Positions 1-8,180 of a DNA stretch of 64,000 nt are shown here, piece after piece (the first letter of the stretch is position 1; each line of letters begins with the position of its first letter). The position numbers and the translations under genes were made by a program. The stretch comes from Paenibacillus sophorae (lineage in GTDB: Bacteria; Bacillota; Bacilli; Paenibacillales; Paenibacillaceae). The notes beneath the pieces were generated by a model. It was not told the DNA's origin. It saw only the letters and a list, made by a program, of their open reading frames with translations, and did no database searches. The stretch is from NCBI RefSeq assembly GCF_018966525.1, contig NZ_CP076607.1:1054001-1118000 (forward strand), given 5' to 3'.

Positions 1-1
1 A

Positions 2-1231
2 GCGGCTCGTCTGCTTGCGGGCAAATCTCCCCGGGAGATTGACACGCGCATAAGGGAACTGGGCGGGAGTTACCAATACGCTTCTATGTTCTGGGTGGAC
101 GGAACCGGGGTCACCCGGCTGTCGCTTCCTGCGCAGAAGAAGGCGCGCGGGAGCGCCTCCGACAAGGAGACCTCCGTCCCGGGGACATGGACGGTTTCTT
201 CGGCGATCGCCTTTATGAAAGAAAGCATCAATCGTGATCCGCTGACTATTGTCGCTTTTATCGGCGACCGTTCCGATGCCGGCGAAGGCTTCATGGCCAT
301 GATGGTTCCGAGGTCCGTGCTGCGGAAAGACGCAAGCAATTTTCCGACTTTGGGGTATGTTGCGGTACTACTCGTCCTGTTCATCGGGTTCGCGGCGGTA
401 TCCTGGCTGTTCTTCGCCAGAATCCGCAGACGGCTGCTGCGGCTGCAAACCGCGATGACCCTTGACGGCAGGGACGGCCTCCCGGCAGCGATACCAAAGG
501 GCAAGCCCGATGAGGTGGGTCTGCTGGAGGAGGCATTCAATACGATGGTTGCGGAGCTTAAGGACAGCCGGCGCAGAGAGCGGGAGGAAGAGGAGCTGCG
601 CAAGCGGCTGATCGCCGATCTGTCCCACGATCTGCGCACGCCGCTTACGGTTGTGCGCAGTCATTTGTTCGAGGTCGGCAAGGAACCGCTGTCCTTGCAG
701 GGAAGAGAATCGCTCAATCTGATGGATGAGCGCATCGCCGGCCTTGGCGTTCTGATCGACAACCTGCTAAGTTATAATCTGCTTGCAAGCGGCAGGGTGA
801 AGCTGTCGCCGGAGCGCAAGGATATTCTCAGGCTGCTTCGGGAAAGCGCTGCGGCGTGGTACCCGATATGGATCAAGGAAGGCATGGAGGTTGATATCGA
901 ACTGGAGGGTGAGCCCTTGTACTGGGAGGTCGATGAGATCTGGTTCAGGCGTGTGCTGGACAATCTGCATCAGAACATCGTGCGCCATGCCAAGGGCGGC
1001 GGTTATGTCGGGATTGCCGCCGAGGACCGCAATGGCACACGCACTGTGGTCATTCGTGACCGCGGAAGGGGCTTAGGCGAAGATTCTCCGGTGAAAGGAG
1101 CGGGGCTCGGACTCGCTATTGTCGATATGCTGCTGTCCCGCATGGAGCTTGCCTGGACGGCTGACAGCACTCCCGAAGGAACCTCGGTCTTCATTTTTCC
1201 GAAAGAGCGGAACAATTTAAACAAAACTTAA
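2..1231 (+). CDS. Sensor histidine kinase, 5'-truncated by window edge
   Basis: The reading frame is open from base 2, with the first internal ATG at 86, so the N-terminus lies outside the window. Visible parts in order are the end of an extracellular or linker region, a hydrophobic membrane segment (about 350-415), a HAMP-like linker, a dimerisation/phosphoacceptor box DLSHDLRTPL near 620-650, and an ATPase domain with DNLHQNIVRHA (N box), DRGRGLG (G1) and GAGLGLAI (G2). It is an autophosphorylating membrane sensor whose response regulator is presumably just upstream. The ABC genes that follow on the same strand 62 bp later suggest a peptide-antibiotic sensing/resistance module of the LanRK-LanFEG or Bce type. 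The stimulus cannot be read from sequence. Confidence 0.9.
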   Translation, partial: AARLLAGKSPREIDTRIRELGGSYQYASMFWVDGTGVTRLSLPAQKKARGSASDKETSVPGTWTVSSAIAFMKESINRDPLTIVAFIGDRSDAGEGFMAMMVPRSVLRKDASNFPTLGYVAVLLVLFIGFAAVSWLFFARIRRRLLRLQTAMTLDGRDGLPAAIPKGKPDEVGLLEEAFNTMVAELKDSRRREREEEELRKRLIADLSHDLRTPLTVVRSHLFEVGKEPLSLQGRESLNLMDERIAGLGVLIDNLLSYNLLASGRVKLSPERKDILRLLRESAAAWYPIWIKEGMEVDIELEGEPLYWEVDEIWFRRVLDNLHQNIVRHAKGGGYVGIAAEDRNGTRTVVIRDRGRGLGEDSPVKGAGLGLAIVDMLLSRMELAWTADSTPEGTSVFIFPKERNNLNKT

Positions 1232-1293
1232 ACTTCACGGGAAGTCTTCTTTAACCTTGGGGCGGTATGCTGGTTACCGAGGTGAAGAGAGAC

Positions 1294-2202
1294 ATGGAAA
1301 CGGTTATTCAAACGACGGAACTGGTGAAAAAATACCGCGGCCGGATGGCGGTGGATCATCTGGATCTGAGCATCGGGAAAGGCGAGATTTACGGGTTTCT
1401 CGGGCCGAACGGCGCGGGCAAGACGACGACGATCCGTATGCTGCTCGGTCTGATCGCGCCGACGGAGGGGCGCGTCGAAATCTTCGGCAAAGATCTCCGA
1501 AAGGAGAGACTGGATATTCTGCGGAGAGTCGGCTCGCTTGTCGAATCGCCTTCCTACTACGGCCATTTGTCGGCAGTGGAGAACCTGGAGGCGATCCGCC
1601 GCATTCTCGGCGTGCCGAAACGCCGCATCGCCGAGGTGCTGGATATCGTCTCCCTGACCGGAGAAGAGAAGCGTCCGGTCAAGGGATTCTCGCTCGGCAT
1701 GAAGCAGCGGCTCGGCATCGCCGCCGCGCTGCTCGGCAGCCCCGAGCTGCTCATTCTGGATGAGCCGACGAACGGGCTCGACCCGTCCGGCATTCAGGAG
1801 ATCCGCAGCCTGATCATGTCGCTGCCGCAGGAGCACGGCATTACCGTGCTCGTATCCAGCCATCTGCTGAGCGAAATCGAGCAGATGGCGGGAACGGTCG
1901 GCATCATCCGACAAGGCCGGATGATCTACCAGGACACGATTACCCATCTCCGCCAGCGTTCGGCGGGAGAGATGCGGCTGGTCGTGTCGGAGCCGGAGGC
2001 CGCCTTGGAGGAAGCTTGCCGCAGAGGATATGACGGCATGCTGCGCACAGGCGAACTCCGCTTCTCCGGAATGAACGATGCGCAGGTCGCCTTGCTGGTC
2101 AAGGCTCTGGTAGAGCAAGGACACGCCATATACCGTGTGGAGGAGCAGCGGCAGTCTCTTGAGGAATTCTTTCTGCAGGTTGTGGAAAGGGAGGGGCTGT
2201 GA
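1294..2202 (+). CDS. ABC transporter ATP-binding protein (BcrA/LanF-like)
   Basis: Soluble ATPase subunit of an ABC-2 exporter. Walker A GPNGAGKTT, signature FSLGMKQRL, Walker B LLILDEPTNGLDP and H-loop SSHLL are all present, followed by a C-terminal extension of about 80 residues typical of BcrA/LanF/CcmA-type ATPases. An ATG at 1267 is possible, but the ATG at 1294 has GAGGTG nine bases upstream and gives the usual family N-terminus, so it is preferred (302 aa). The TGA overlaps the start of the first permease gene, so the two are translationally coupled. Together with the two permeases and the upstream kinase it probably removes or senses a membrane-active peptide. The substrate is inferred from context only. 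Confidence 0.9.
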   Translation: METVIQTTELVKKYRGRMAVDHLDLSIGKGEIYGFLGPNGAGKTTTIRMLLGLIAPTEGRVEIFGKDLRKERLDILRRVGSLVESPSYYGHLSAVENLEAIRRILGVPKRRIAEVLDIVSLTGEEKRPVKGFSLGMKQRLGIAAALLGSPELLILDEPTNGLDPSGIQEIRSLIMSLPQEHGITVLVSSHLLSEIEQMAGTVGIIRQGRMIYQDTITHLRQRSAGEMRLVVSEPEAALEEACRRGYDGMLRTGELRFSGMNDAQVALLVKALVEQGHAIYRVEEQRQSLEEFFLQVVEREGL

Positions 2203-2915
2203 TGAGCAGGCTGCTCGCGGCCGATTGGCTGAAAATCCGGGGCAAGGGCCTCTGGCTTCTTGTGCTTGTGGGGCCCCTCGGCGTTACAGCGCTGCAGGCG
2301 CTCAATTTCGGCCTCCGCTTCGATTATATGAAGCAGAGATATGCCGGGGACTTATGGGGCGGACTGCTGGATAACACCGTGCAGTTTGTACCTGTGGCAC
2401 TTTTTCTGGGCGGTACGCTGGTCTGCTCCCTAATGTCCAATATTGAGCACCAGACCAGCGCGTGGAAGCAGCTTCTCGCCCTGCCGGTCTCGCGCATAGC
2501 GGTATTCGCATCCAAGCTGCTGCTGTGCCTGCTGCTGCTGGCCGTGTCCTGTCTGCTGCTCTCCGGCTTCGTTACGGCGCTCGGTCTGATTTTCGGCTTC
2601 GGGGCTTCCGAAATTCCGGTCTATGACATTCTGCGCATTGGCTTTCTGTCCTGCGCCGCCGTTATGCCCTTTATCGCGCTTCAGCTGTGGCTGTCGCTGG
2701 CCTTCCGGAATCAGGCGCTGCCGGTTTCAATCGGCGTGATTTGTGCTATTGTGTCGCCTTTTACGACCACCCTATCGGAATGGCTGCCGATTAACTGGCC
2801 GTACCTCGCGTGGAGCGGTCCGCACCGTCTTTATTTTGCAGGGGCGGGACTCGCGCTGGGCCTGCTGGTATTGCTGCCGGGAGCGGCGCATTTCGCAAGG
2901 AAGGATGTGAGCTGA
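2202..2915 (+). CDS. ABC-2 type permease subunit (LanE-like)
   Basis: A protein of about 237 residues with roughly six hydrophobic segments and few charged residues. It contains the WKQLLALPVSR stretch common in lantibiotic-immunity-type ABC-2 permeases (NisE/EpiE/MutE group). The ATG at 2202 overlaps the TGA of the ATPase gene and is preceded by GGGAGGGG; a GTG three bases earlier is an alternative start. It shares the same WKxLLALPVSR motif with the next gene, so the two permeases look like ancient duplicates that form a heterodimeric channel with the ATPase. The family assignment rests on motif and operon layout, not on a database search. Confidence 0.8.
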   Translation: MSRLLAADWLKIRGKGLWLLVLVGPLGVTALQALNFGLRFDYMKQRYAGDLWGGLLDNTVQFVPVALFLGGTLVCSLMSNIEHQTSAWKQLLALPVSRIAVFASKLLLCLLLLAVSCLLLSGFVTALGLIFGFGASEIPVYDILRIGFLSCAAVMPFIALQLWLSLAFRNQALPVSIGVICAIVSPFTTTLSEWLPINWPYLAWSGPHRLYFAGAGLALGLLVLLPGAAHFARKDVS

Positions 2916-2919
2916 CAGC

Positions 2920-3663
2920 ATGAAGATGTTTCTGAGAATACTGTCAGCCGAAAGATTGAAGCTGTCCGGCTCCTATATATGGCTGCTTGTGCTGGCCAGT
3001 CCTGCCGCTGCGGTACTGATGGGGCTGTTCGCCGCTTCTCCGGCGGGCGGAAACGGAAAGCCGGACTGGACAATATTGCTTACGGTTATGTCGATGCTTC
3101 ACGCTGCGTTGTTTCTGCCGATCCTGTCCGGGCTGTACGCCGCCATGCTGTGCCGTCACGAGCATCTGGACGGCGGCTGGAAAGCGCTGCTGGCGCTGCC
3201 GGTCTCGCGGACGGCTGTATACATCGCCAAGTTCACGATGGCTGCTCTGCTGCTCGCAGCAACCCAGTCCGTCTTCATGGCCGCGGTCATCGGAACGGGG
3301 TTGTTCCGGGGACTGGGGACCCCCATTCCGTGGGAGTCCATCTTGGGAAGCATTGCCGCCAGTTGGGTGGCCTGCCTGCCGCTTGCGGCGCTCCAAATGG
3401 CCGTTTCCCAGGCGTGGAGCAGCTTCGCCGCGCCGCTTGCGCTGAACGTCAGCTTTACGCTGCCCAATATTTTAATTGCGAACTCGGCCACCTACGGCCC
3501 TTATTATCCATGGGTACAGCCGCTGCTGGCTATGATTCCCCATGGACAGACGGACCGTGGAGCGTTCAATCTGCCGCTTGAGAGCCTGCTGATCGTTGTG
3601 CTGGGCAGCTTTGTTGTCTTCCTTGCGGCGGGTCTGCTGTCTTTCCGCCGCAAGGCGGTGTGA
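2920..3663 (+). CDS. ABC-2 type permease subunit (LanG-like)
   Basis: Second membrane subunit, 247 aa, with six predicted hydrophobic segments. The motif WKALLALPVSR around residue 90 is nearly identical to one in the preceding permease. It starts four bases after the preceding stop, so it belongs to the same operon. Paired paralogous permeases plus one ATPase and a linked sensor kinase are characteristic of LanFEG-type self-protection or CprABC-type resistance transporters. No lantibiotic structural gene is visible here, so a detoxification/resistance role is more likely than self-immunity, but this is inference. Confidence 0.8.
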   Translation: MKMFLRILSAERLKLSGSYIWLLVLASPAAAVLMGLFAASPAGGNGKPDWTILLTVMSMLHAALFLPILSGLYAAMLCRHEHLDGGWKALLALPVSRTAVYIAKFTMAALLLAATQSVFMAAVIGTGLFRGLGTPIPWESILGSIAASWVACLPLAALQMAVSQAWSSFAAPLALNVSFTLPNILIANSATYGPYYPWVQPLLAMIPHGQTDRGAFNLPLESLLIVVLGSFVVFLAAGLLSFRRKAV

Positions 3664-3775
3664 ACCGGTGTGAACAGCCCGCCGGATGATGGCAAAGCCG
3701 GATCTTTTTCCACTCGCCGCCTTTAAATACGGGATTTAAGAATGGGGGCAGTCATGATCAGGCAGGTCTCCTTAA

Positions 3776-3805
3776 TGGACATTCGCCCTCTTTTTTTCTT
3801 ATAAT
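3776..3805 (+). promoter_or_regulatory. Predicted sigma-A promoter for the ArsR-family gene
   Basis: TGGACA (3776-3781), an 18-base spacer and a perfect TATAAT (3800-3805) lie 53 bases upstream of the repressor start. I see no TGAACA-type ArsR operator here, so the repressor gene does not look autoregulated through the site found in front of cadA. Confidence 0.6.
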
Positions 3806-3858
3806 GGTGTAAGAGCGGCGGCTGATCAGGCCGGACCGGCTGCAAGGAGGCGAAGCGG

Positions 3859-4224
3859 ATGAAACCGGCGGCTATCGAAGAATGCGACAACACCTGTAAC
3901 GGCTCGGAGGTTTCTCCCGAGAATATCCGGTTAACCCTGCCGGAAAGGGCAACCACTGACAAGATGGCGGAACTGTTCAAGGCGCTCGGGGACCCGACAA
4001 GGGTTAGGCTGATTTACGCATTGTCCCGCCAGGAGCTTTGTGTGCATGATCTGTCGGCTATTTTGGACATGGGTCAGTCGGCGGTGTCCCACCAGCTTCG
4101 CTATTTGCGGAACTTGCGGATCGTGAAGCGGCGTAAAGAAGGCAAGACCGTATTTTATTCGCTGAATGACGCGCATGTCGAGCAGATCTTTTTGCAGACG
4201 CATGAGCATATCAGACACGAATAG
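3859..4224 (+). CDS. ArsR/SmtB-family metal-sensing repressor (CadC/CzrA-like)
   Basis: A 121-residue winged-helix repressor. AAGGAGG lies eight bases before the ATG. The helix-turn-helix covers LSAILDMGQSAVSHQLRYL. Two kinds of metal site are visible. An N-terminal C9-x3-C13 pair plus ELCVHD in the alpha3 helix resembles the CadC thiolate site. A C-terminal D104-x-H106 ... H117-x2-H120 matches the alpha5 zinc site of CzrA/SmtB. Metal binding would release it from DNA. Its likely target is the operator in front of the P-type ATPase 1.5 kb downstream; a PadR/CPBP pair on the other strand lies in between. I infer that it senses Zn(II), Cd(II) or Pb(II). Confidence 0.9.
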   Translation: MKPAAIEECDNTCNGSEVSPENIRLTLPERATTDKMAELFKALGDPTRVRLIYALSRQELCVHDLSAILDMGQSAVSHQLRYLRNLRIVKRRKEGKTVFYSLNDAHVEQIFLQTHEHIRHE

Positions 4225-4272
4225 GAACAGGAATAAGGTGCTCGGTGCATACCTTATAGATAAGCAAGCAAA

Positions 4273-4309
4273 ACGGCAGAAGGCCCTTTCGGTCTGCTGC
4301 CGTTTTTTT
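4273..4309 (+). terminator. Intrinsic terminator of the ArsR-family gene
   Basis: ACGGCAG (4273-4279) pairs with CTGCCGT (4297-4303), the hairpin is extended by further inner pairs, and a run of seven T follows. It separates the + strand repressor from the convergent CPBP gene. Confidence 0.85.
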
Positions 4310-4321
4310 GCCGTTTGCCAA

Positions 4322-5086
4322 CTAGTTGAAGCTGTGTTCCGCCGGGTGTGTGGAGACCGTCTTTTTCAAGCTCAGTCCCAGCCAGACGCAGTACAGCGCA
4401 ATCAGCGCCAGAATGGTTATGTCATAGCCGAGGTAGGCGTCGCTGTTGTCGTTGCCGACAAATTGGATAAAGTTATGTAAAAAGTGAAACAGGATCAGCG
4501 GCAGAATATTGCGGTTCCGCACCATCAAAAGCGCAAGCGCGCCGCCGATCAGCAAGGCATACACAATTTGCAGCGCGGTTTGGACCGCGTTTTGTCCGGA
4601 AAGGGCATTTAGCACATGCGTGACGGAAAAGAGGAGAGACGAGGTGATGACCGCCGTTTTGACCCCCTTGGGCAGCAAAATATTCAGAATCATGCCGCGG
4701 TAAATACTCTCTTCCACAAAGCCGACAAGCAGGGTGAAAAAGAAATAAAACAGCAGTTCGGAAACGCCGATTGGACGGAAGCCCTTCAGGGCGACGATGA
4801 CCAGCACGGCCAGAAGCGGTGCGTAATCAATCAGTCTCTCCTTGGGAATCGAAGCCAGCGAACGGAAACCGTAGTATCCCCATTTTTTCTTCAGGGAAAA
4901 ATACAGGATCAACACTGCGGCGATAGGGATAAATGAGAGCAGCACGGGCGATGTATAGCTTAGCTGCTTGATCGTGGCGTAGGCGCCCGCTGCGGTTACG
5001 GATAACAGCAACAGAACTTCAATGATCACGACGGCGAGCACGGGATGTTTTTGCGAAAATGACCTCTTAGTTTCTTGGTTTGACAT
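4322..5086 (-). CDS. CPBP-family intramembrane metalloprotease
   Basis: A 254-aa polytopic membrane protein of the CAAX-protease/bacteriocin-processing (CPBP, Abi) family. The diagnostic motifs are EE125-126-x3-R130, then FSVTHVLN and a final LFHFLHNF supplying the His/Asn ligands of the membrane metal centre. Seven or eight hydrophobic segments are visible. Its start overlaps the end of the PadR gene by 20 bases, so the two form a coupled two-gene operon. Family members process prenylated proteins or peptides, or protect against bacteriocins; the substrate here is unknown. The expected role is in the cytoplasmic membrane and is probably derepressed by whatever the PadR partner senses. Confidence 0.88.
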   Translation of the reverse strand: MSNQETKRSFSQKHPVLAVVIIEVLLLLSVTAAGAYATIKQLSYTSPVLLSFIPIAAVLILYFSLKKKWGYYGFRSLASIPKERLIDYAPLLAVLVIVALKGFRPIGVSELLFYFFFTLLVGFVEESIYRGMILNILLPKGVKTAVITSSLLFSVTHVLNALSGQNAVQTALQIVYALLIGGALALLMVRNRNILPLILFHFLHNFIQFVGNDNSDAYLGYDITILALIALYCVWLGLSLKKTVSTHPAEHSFN

Positions 5087-5609
5087 GTCCTAAATCCTTC
5101 CTCTCCATAATATCCTTGATCCACTGTTTTTGCATTCGCGCATGGCTGAGTCCATATCCCAGCACAGACACTCGGTAATAATAGTCTTCGGGACGCTCGA
5201 TCCCGGCCAGTTCGCCCTCTACTATGCTCTGTACCGCTTCCAGCGCGCGGATCTCATGTTCGGCCGCGTACAGGTACTCTTGCAGACGCCGCAGACGGAC
5301 TTCCTCATCCAAATAGTCGAAAAAGAAAATCCGGATGAGCTGCTCACGGCTTGCGGCTTGCGGTTCTTCCAGCCATTTGAGAAAAGCTTTTTTTCCTTCA
5401 GGCAGCAGGGAGTATAGCTTCTTGTTCTTGCTGTCCGCGGTCTCAAACACGGATACATAACCCTTATCCACCATCCTCTTCAAAGCGGGATAAAGGCTTC
5501 CGAAGCTTGCCGCGTAGAAATGGCCGACCGTGCTGTCGATGGTCTTCTTCAAATCATAGCCGCTCATTTGGCCTTCCATCAGCATTCCCAAAAGAACATA
5601 TTCCAGCAT
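5067..5609 (-). CDS. PadR-family transcriptional regulator
   Basis: 180 aa. The N-terminal winged helix starts MLEYVLLGMLMEGQMSGYDL and continues through FGSLYPALKRM and GYVSV, the classic PadR signature. A C-terminal Vir/AphA-like helical domain (about 95-180) mediates dimerisation. AGGAGTG precedes the ATG. A 30-bp near-perfect inverted repeat lies 12 bases upstream of the start codon and is the likely autoregulatory operator. The gene is followed by the CPBP protease with overlapping translation, so both are probably repressed together until a small hydrophobic inducer binds the repressor. The inducer cannot be deduced. Confidence 0.9.
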   Translation of the reverse strand: MLEYVLLGMLMEGQMSGYDLKKTIDSTVGHFYAASFGSLYPALKRMVDKGYVSVFETADSKNKKLYSLLPEGKKAFLKWLEEPQAASREQLIRIFFFDYLDEEVRLRRLQEYLYAAEHEIRALEAVQSIVEGELAGIERPEDYYYRVSVLGYGLSHARMQKQWIKDIMERKDLGHVKPRN

Positions 5610-5621
5610 ATAGCACTCCTT

Positions 5622-5651
5622 TATATCGATTAGATATATCTAGTTGATATA
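5622..5651. promoter_or_regulatory. Inverted-repeat operator, probably for PadR
   Basis: A 30-bp dyad centred between 5636 and 5637. The outer arms TATATC (5622-5627) and GATATA (5646-5651) surround a perfect AGATATATCT core (5632-5641), and only a few transition mismatches break symmetry. It sits immediately upstream of the PadR ribosome site, the expected place for an autoregulatory operator of the ATAT/GATAT type used by this family. Confidence 0.65.
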
Positions 5652-5696
5652 TTTATCATAACGAAAATTTCATCGACGTCAAGCGCTCATTACCGA

Positions 5697-5726
5697 TTGA
5701 CACCTCGAATGGGATAGGAATATAAT
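5697..5726 (+). promoter_or_regulatory. Sigma-A promoter of the CadA-type ATPase
   Basis: A perfect TTGACA (5697-5702) and a perfect TATAAT (5721-5726) are separated by 18 bases, 67 bases upstream of the start codon. Such a strong promoter needs tight repression, consistent with the ArsR-type operator just downstream. Confidence 0.8.
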
Positions 5727-5738
5727 GTCGGTAAAGAC

Positions 5739-5758
5739 ATATGAACAGTTGCTCATAT
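5739..5758. promoter_or_regulatory. ArsR/SmtB/CzrA-type operator
   Basis: ATATGAACA (5739-5747), two bases, then TGCTCATAT (5750-5758). This is the imperfect 2-bp-spaced palindrome recognised by SmtB/CzrA/CadC-family repressors (consensus ATATGAACA half sites). It overlaps the expected transcription start of the ATPase gene. The repressor encoded at 3859-4224 is the obvious candidate to bind it. Confidence 0.75.
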
Positions 5759-5793
5759 ATTAATCGTAAGCGTTACGGAAGGGGTTGGGGAGA

Positions 5794-8058
5794 TTGAATA
5801 CGATAGAGCCGACGGTCAAACGCCAATGGATACTGGAAGGATTGGACTGCGCGAATTGTGCGATGAAAATCGAGAATCGGGTGAGCAAGATGGACGGGGT
5901 CGCTTCCTGTTCGGTCAATTTTGCAACCAAGACGCTGACGATGGAAACGGACAGCAGCTTTCCGGAGACGGGTGTTTCACAGGTGGAGCGGACGGTAACC
6001 TCGCTTGAACCGCATGTGCGGCTGCTGGAGAAGAGAGCCGCGGCGGTCTCCCGGTCAGCCGCTTATAGTGGAACGGTTCGCGGAAACGTTCAAGTTCGGA
6101 GTCACCGCGAAGCGCATGGACATGAACACGAGGATGGACATGAACACGTAAATGCCGGAGAAGAAGGCCACGTGCACGGACATTCGGACAGCCATGGCGA
6201 GGGAGAGACGCGGCGGACGGTGCTGCGCCTCGGGGCCGGTGCGGCGCTTGCCGCCGCCGGTTACCTCATCCCTGTCGGCGGTTACTGGGAGCTTGCCCTC
6301 TTCCTTCTGGCTTACTTGGCGGCAGGCGGAAATGTCGTCTGGCAGGCCGTGAGAAATATTGCGCGGGGACAAGTATTTGACGAGAACTTTCTGATGGCGC
6401 TGGCGACTATCGGCGCGTTCGCGATTGGCCAGTACCCGGAAGGCGTCGCCGTCATGCTGTTTTATCAGGTTGGCGAGCTGTTCCAGGGCCTTGCGGTCAA
6501 CCGTTCCCGGCGCTCCATCACGGCGCTGATGGATATCCGGCCGGAAACGGCGCGCCTGCGGACCGGGGAAGAGACGAGAATCGTGTCTCCGGAGCAGGTG
6601 AATATCGGAGATATTATCGTCGTGCAGCCGGGCGAGAAGGTTCCGCTTGACGGAACGGTCATCGAAGGCAGCGCCATGATGGACACCTCGGCGCTGACCG
6701 GCGAATCGGTTCCGCGGTCGGCTGAGCCGGGAAGCGCGGTACTGAGCGGATTCATTAACAAGAACGGCGTCATCGCCGTAGAGGTAACCCAGACGTTTGA
6801 GGAATCGGCGGTTTCCAAAATTTTGGAGCTGGTGCAGAACGCGTCGAACAACAAGGCCAAGACCGAGAACTTCATTACCCGGTTCGCCCGGAGCTACACG
6901 CCCGTTGTCGTCATTACGGCCGCGCTGCTCGCCGTGGTTCCTCCACTGCTAATCAGCGGGTCGACCTTCTCCGACTGGATTTACCGGGCGCTGGTCTTCC
7001 TCGTGATCTCCTGCCCATGCGCCCTCGTCGTATCGATTCCGCTCGGCTTCTTCGGCGGTATTGGGGCGGCATCGCGCAGCGGCATCCTGATCAAAGGCAG
7101 CAACTACCTGGAGGCGCTGAACGATGTCAAGACCGTAGTCTTCGACAAGACGGGCACGCTGACCAAGGGACAGTTCAAGGTGACGGATCTTCATCCGGCA
7201 GAAGGCATGGCAGAGAGTGAGCTGCTGCGGCTGGCTGCTTACGCAGAGAGTCATTCGGGCCATCCGATCGCGGAATCAATTGTCGCTGCTTACGGTCAGC
7301 GCATCGCCGCAAACGCCGTTACCGACTACAATGAAATATCCGGCCATGGAATCCGGGCAGCTGTTGAAGGCCGTATAGTGCTCGCGGGGAACGCGCGTCT
7401 TATGGAACGGGAAGGCATCGCATTCCGGCAGCCGGACGGAGCCGGAACGATCGTACATCTGGCTATGGACGGCAAATATGCCGGCAGTCTCGTCATTGCC
7501 GACGAAGTGAAGGAGGATGCGGCCCGGGCGATTTCCGCTCTCCGCAAAATCGGCGTTGCCAAGACGGTGATGCTGACCGGCGATTCTTCGGCGGTGGCCG
7601 AGGATGTTGGGAAGCGGCTGGGCGTCGGTGAAATCCATGCCGAGCTTCTGCCCCAGCATAAGGTGGAACAGATCGAACGCCTTGAATCCCAAAAGACGGG
7701 CCGGGAGAAAATCGCTTTTGTCGGCGACGGCATCAACGATACGCCCGTTCTGGCGAGAGCGGATGTTGGGATCGCTATGGGGGGGCTTGGATCGGATGCC
7801 GCCATCGAGGCGGCGGACATCGTCATTATGACCGACGAGCCGTCCAAGATTGCGGCTGCGATCGGCATCGCCCGCCGCACCCGGACGATTGTATGGCAGA
7901 ATATTATATTCGCGCTCGGGATCAAGGCGGTCTTTCTGCTGCTTGGAGCGTTCGGCATCGCGACGATGTGGGAAGCGGTATTCTCCGATGTCGGCGTGAC
8001 GGTGCTTGCGGTGCTCAACAGCATGCGGGCGCTTCGCGCACCCTCTGTGGAGGGTTAA
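5794..8058 (+). CDS. cadA: Cd2+/Zn2+/Pb2+-exporting P1B-type ATPase (CadA/ZntA-like)
   Basis: 754-aa heavy-metal efflux pump. The N-terminal HMA domain has a GLDCANC site (C19, C22). A His-rich stretch follows (about 105-138), probably an extra metal-binding loop. Catalytic features are the actuator TGES loop, the transmembrane CPC motif (407-409), the phosphorylated D451 in DKTGTLT, SGHP of the nucleotide domain and GDGIND (644-649). The order and the CPC are those of Zn/Cd/Pb exporters rather than CopA. A TTG at 5794 lies nine bases after GAAGGGG and is preferred; a TTG at 5785 abuts that Shine-Dalgarno. Regulation is by the promoter and ArsR-type operator just upstream. Confidence 0.93.
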   Translation: MNTIEPTVKRQWILEGLDCANCAMKIENRVSKMDGVASCSVNFATKTLTMETDSSFPETGVSQVERTVTSLEPHVRLLEKRAAAVSRSAAYSGTVRGNVQVRSHREAHGHEHEDGHEHVNAGEEGHVHGHSDSHGEGETRRTVLRLGAGAALAAAGYLIPVGGYWELALFLLAYLAAGGNVVWQAVRNIARGQVFDENFLMALATIGAFAIGQYPEGVAVMLFYQVGELFQGLAVNRSRRSITALMDIRPETARLRTGEETRIVSPEQVNIGDIIVVQPGEKVPLDGTVIEGSAMMDTSALTGESVPRSAEPGSAVLSGFINKNGVIAVEVTQTFEESAVSKILELVQNASNNKAKTENFITRFARSYTPVVVITAALLAVVPPLLISGSTFSDWIYRALVFLVISCPCALVVSIPLGFFGGIGAASRSGILIKGSNYLEALNDVKTVVFDKTGTLTKGQFKVTDLHPAEGMAESELLRLAAYAESHSGHPIAESIVAAYGQRIAANAVTDYNEISGHGIRAAVEGRIVLAGNARLMEREGIAFRQPDGAGTIVHLAMDGKYAGSLVIADEVKEDAARAISALRKIGVAKTVMLTGDSSAVAEDVGKRLGVGEIHAELLPQHKVEQIERLESQKTGREKIAFVGDGINDTPVLARADVGIAMGGLGSDAAIEAADIVIMTDEPSKIAAAIGIARRTRTIVWQNIIFALGIKAVFLLLGAFGIATMWEAVFSDVGVTVLAVLNSMRALRAPSVEG

Positions 8059-8091
8059 GTTCCAGACCGAGCCTGATCAAAATCATTAAAA

Positions 8092-8140
8092 AACCACCGG
8101 AATGGCTATCCATGTGGATGCCATTTCCGGTGGTTCTTTT
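8092..8140. terminator. Bidirectional terminator between cadA and ldh
   Basis: The arms at 8092-8106 and 8120-8135 pair over about 15 bp (core CCACCGG/CCGGTGG) with one bulge. An A run lies on the left and a T run on the right, so it can end both the + strand cadA transcript and the - strand ldh transcript. Confidence 0.88.
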
Positions 8141-8180
8141 ACTTAATGCTCCAAGAATCGCTGTATCTTTCGTGAAGTCT

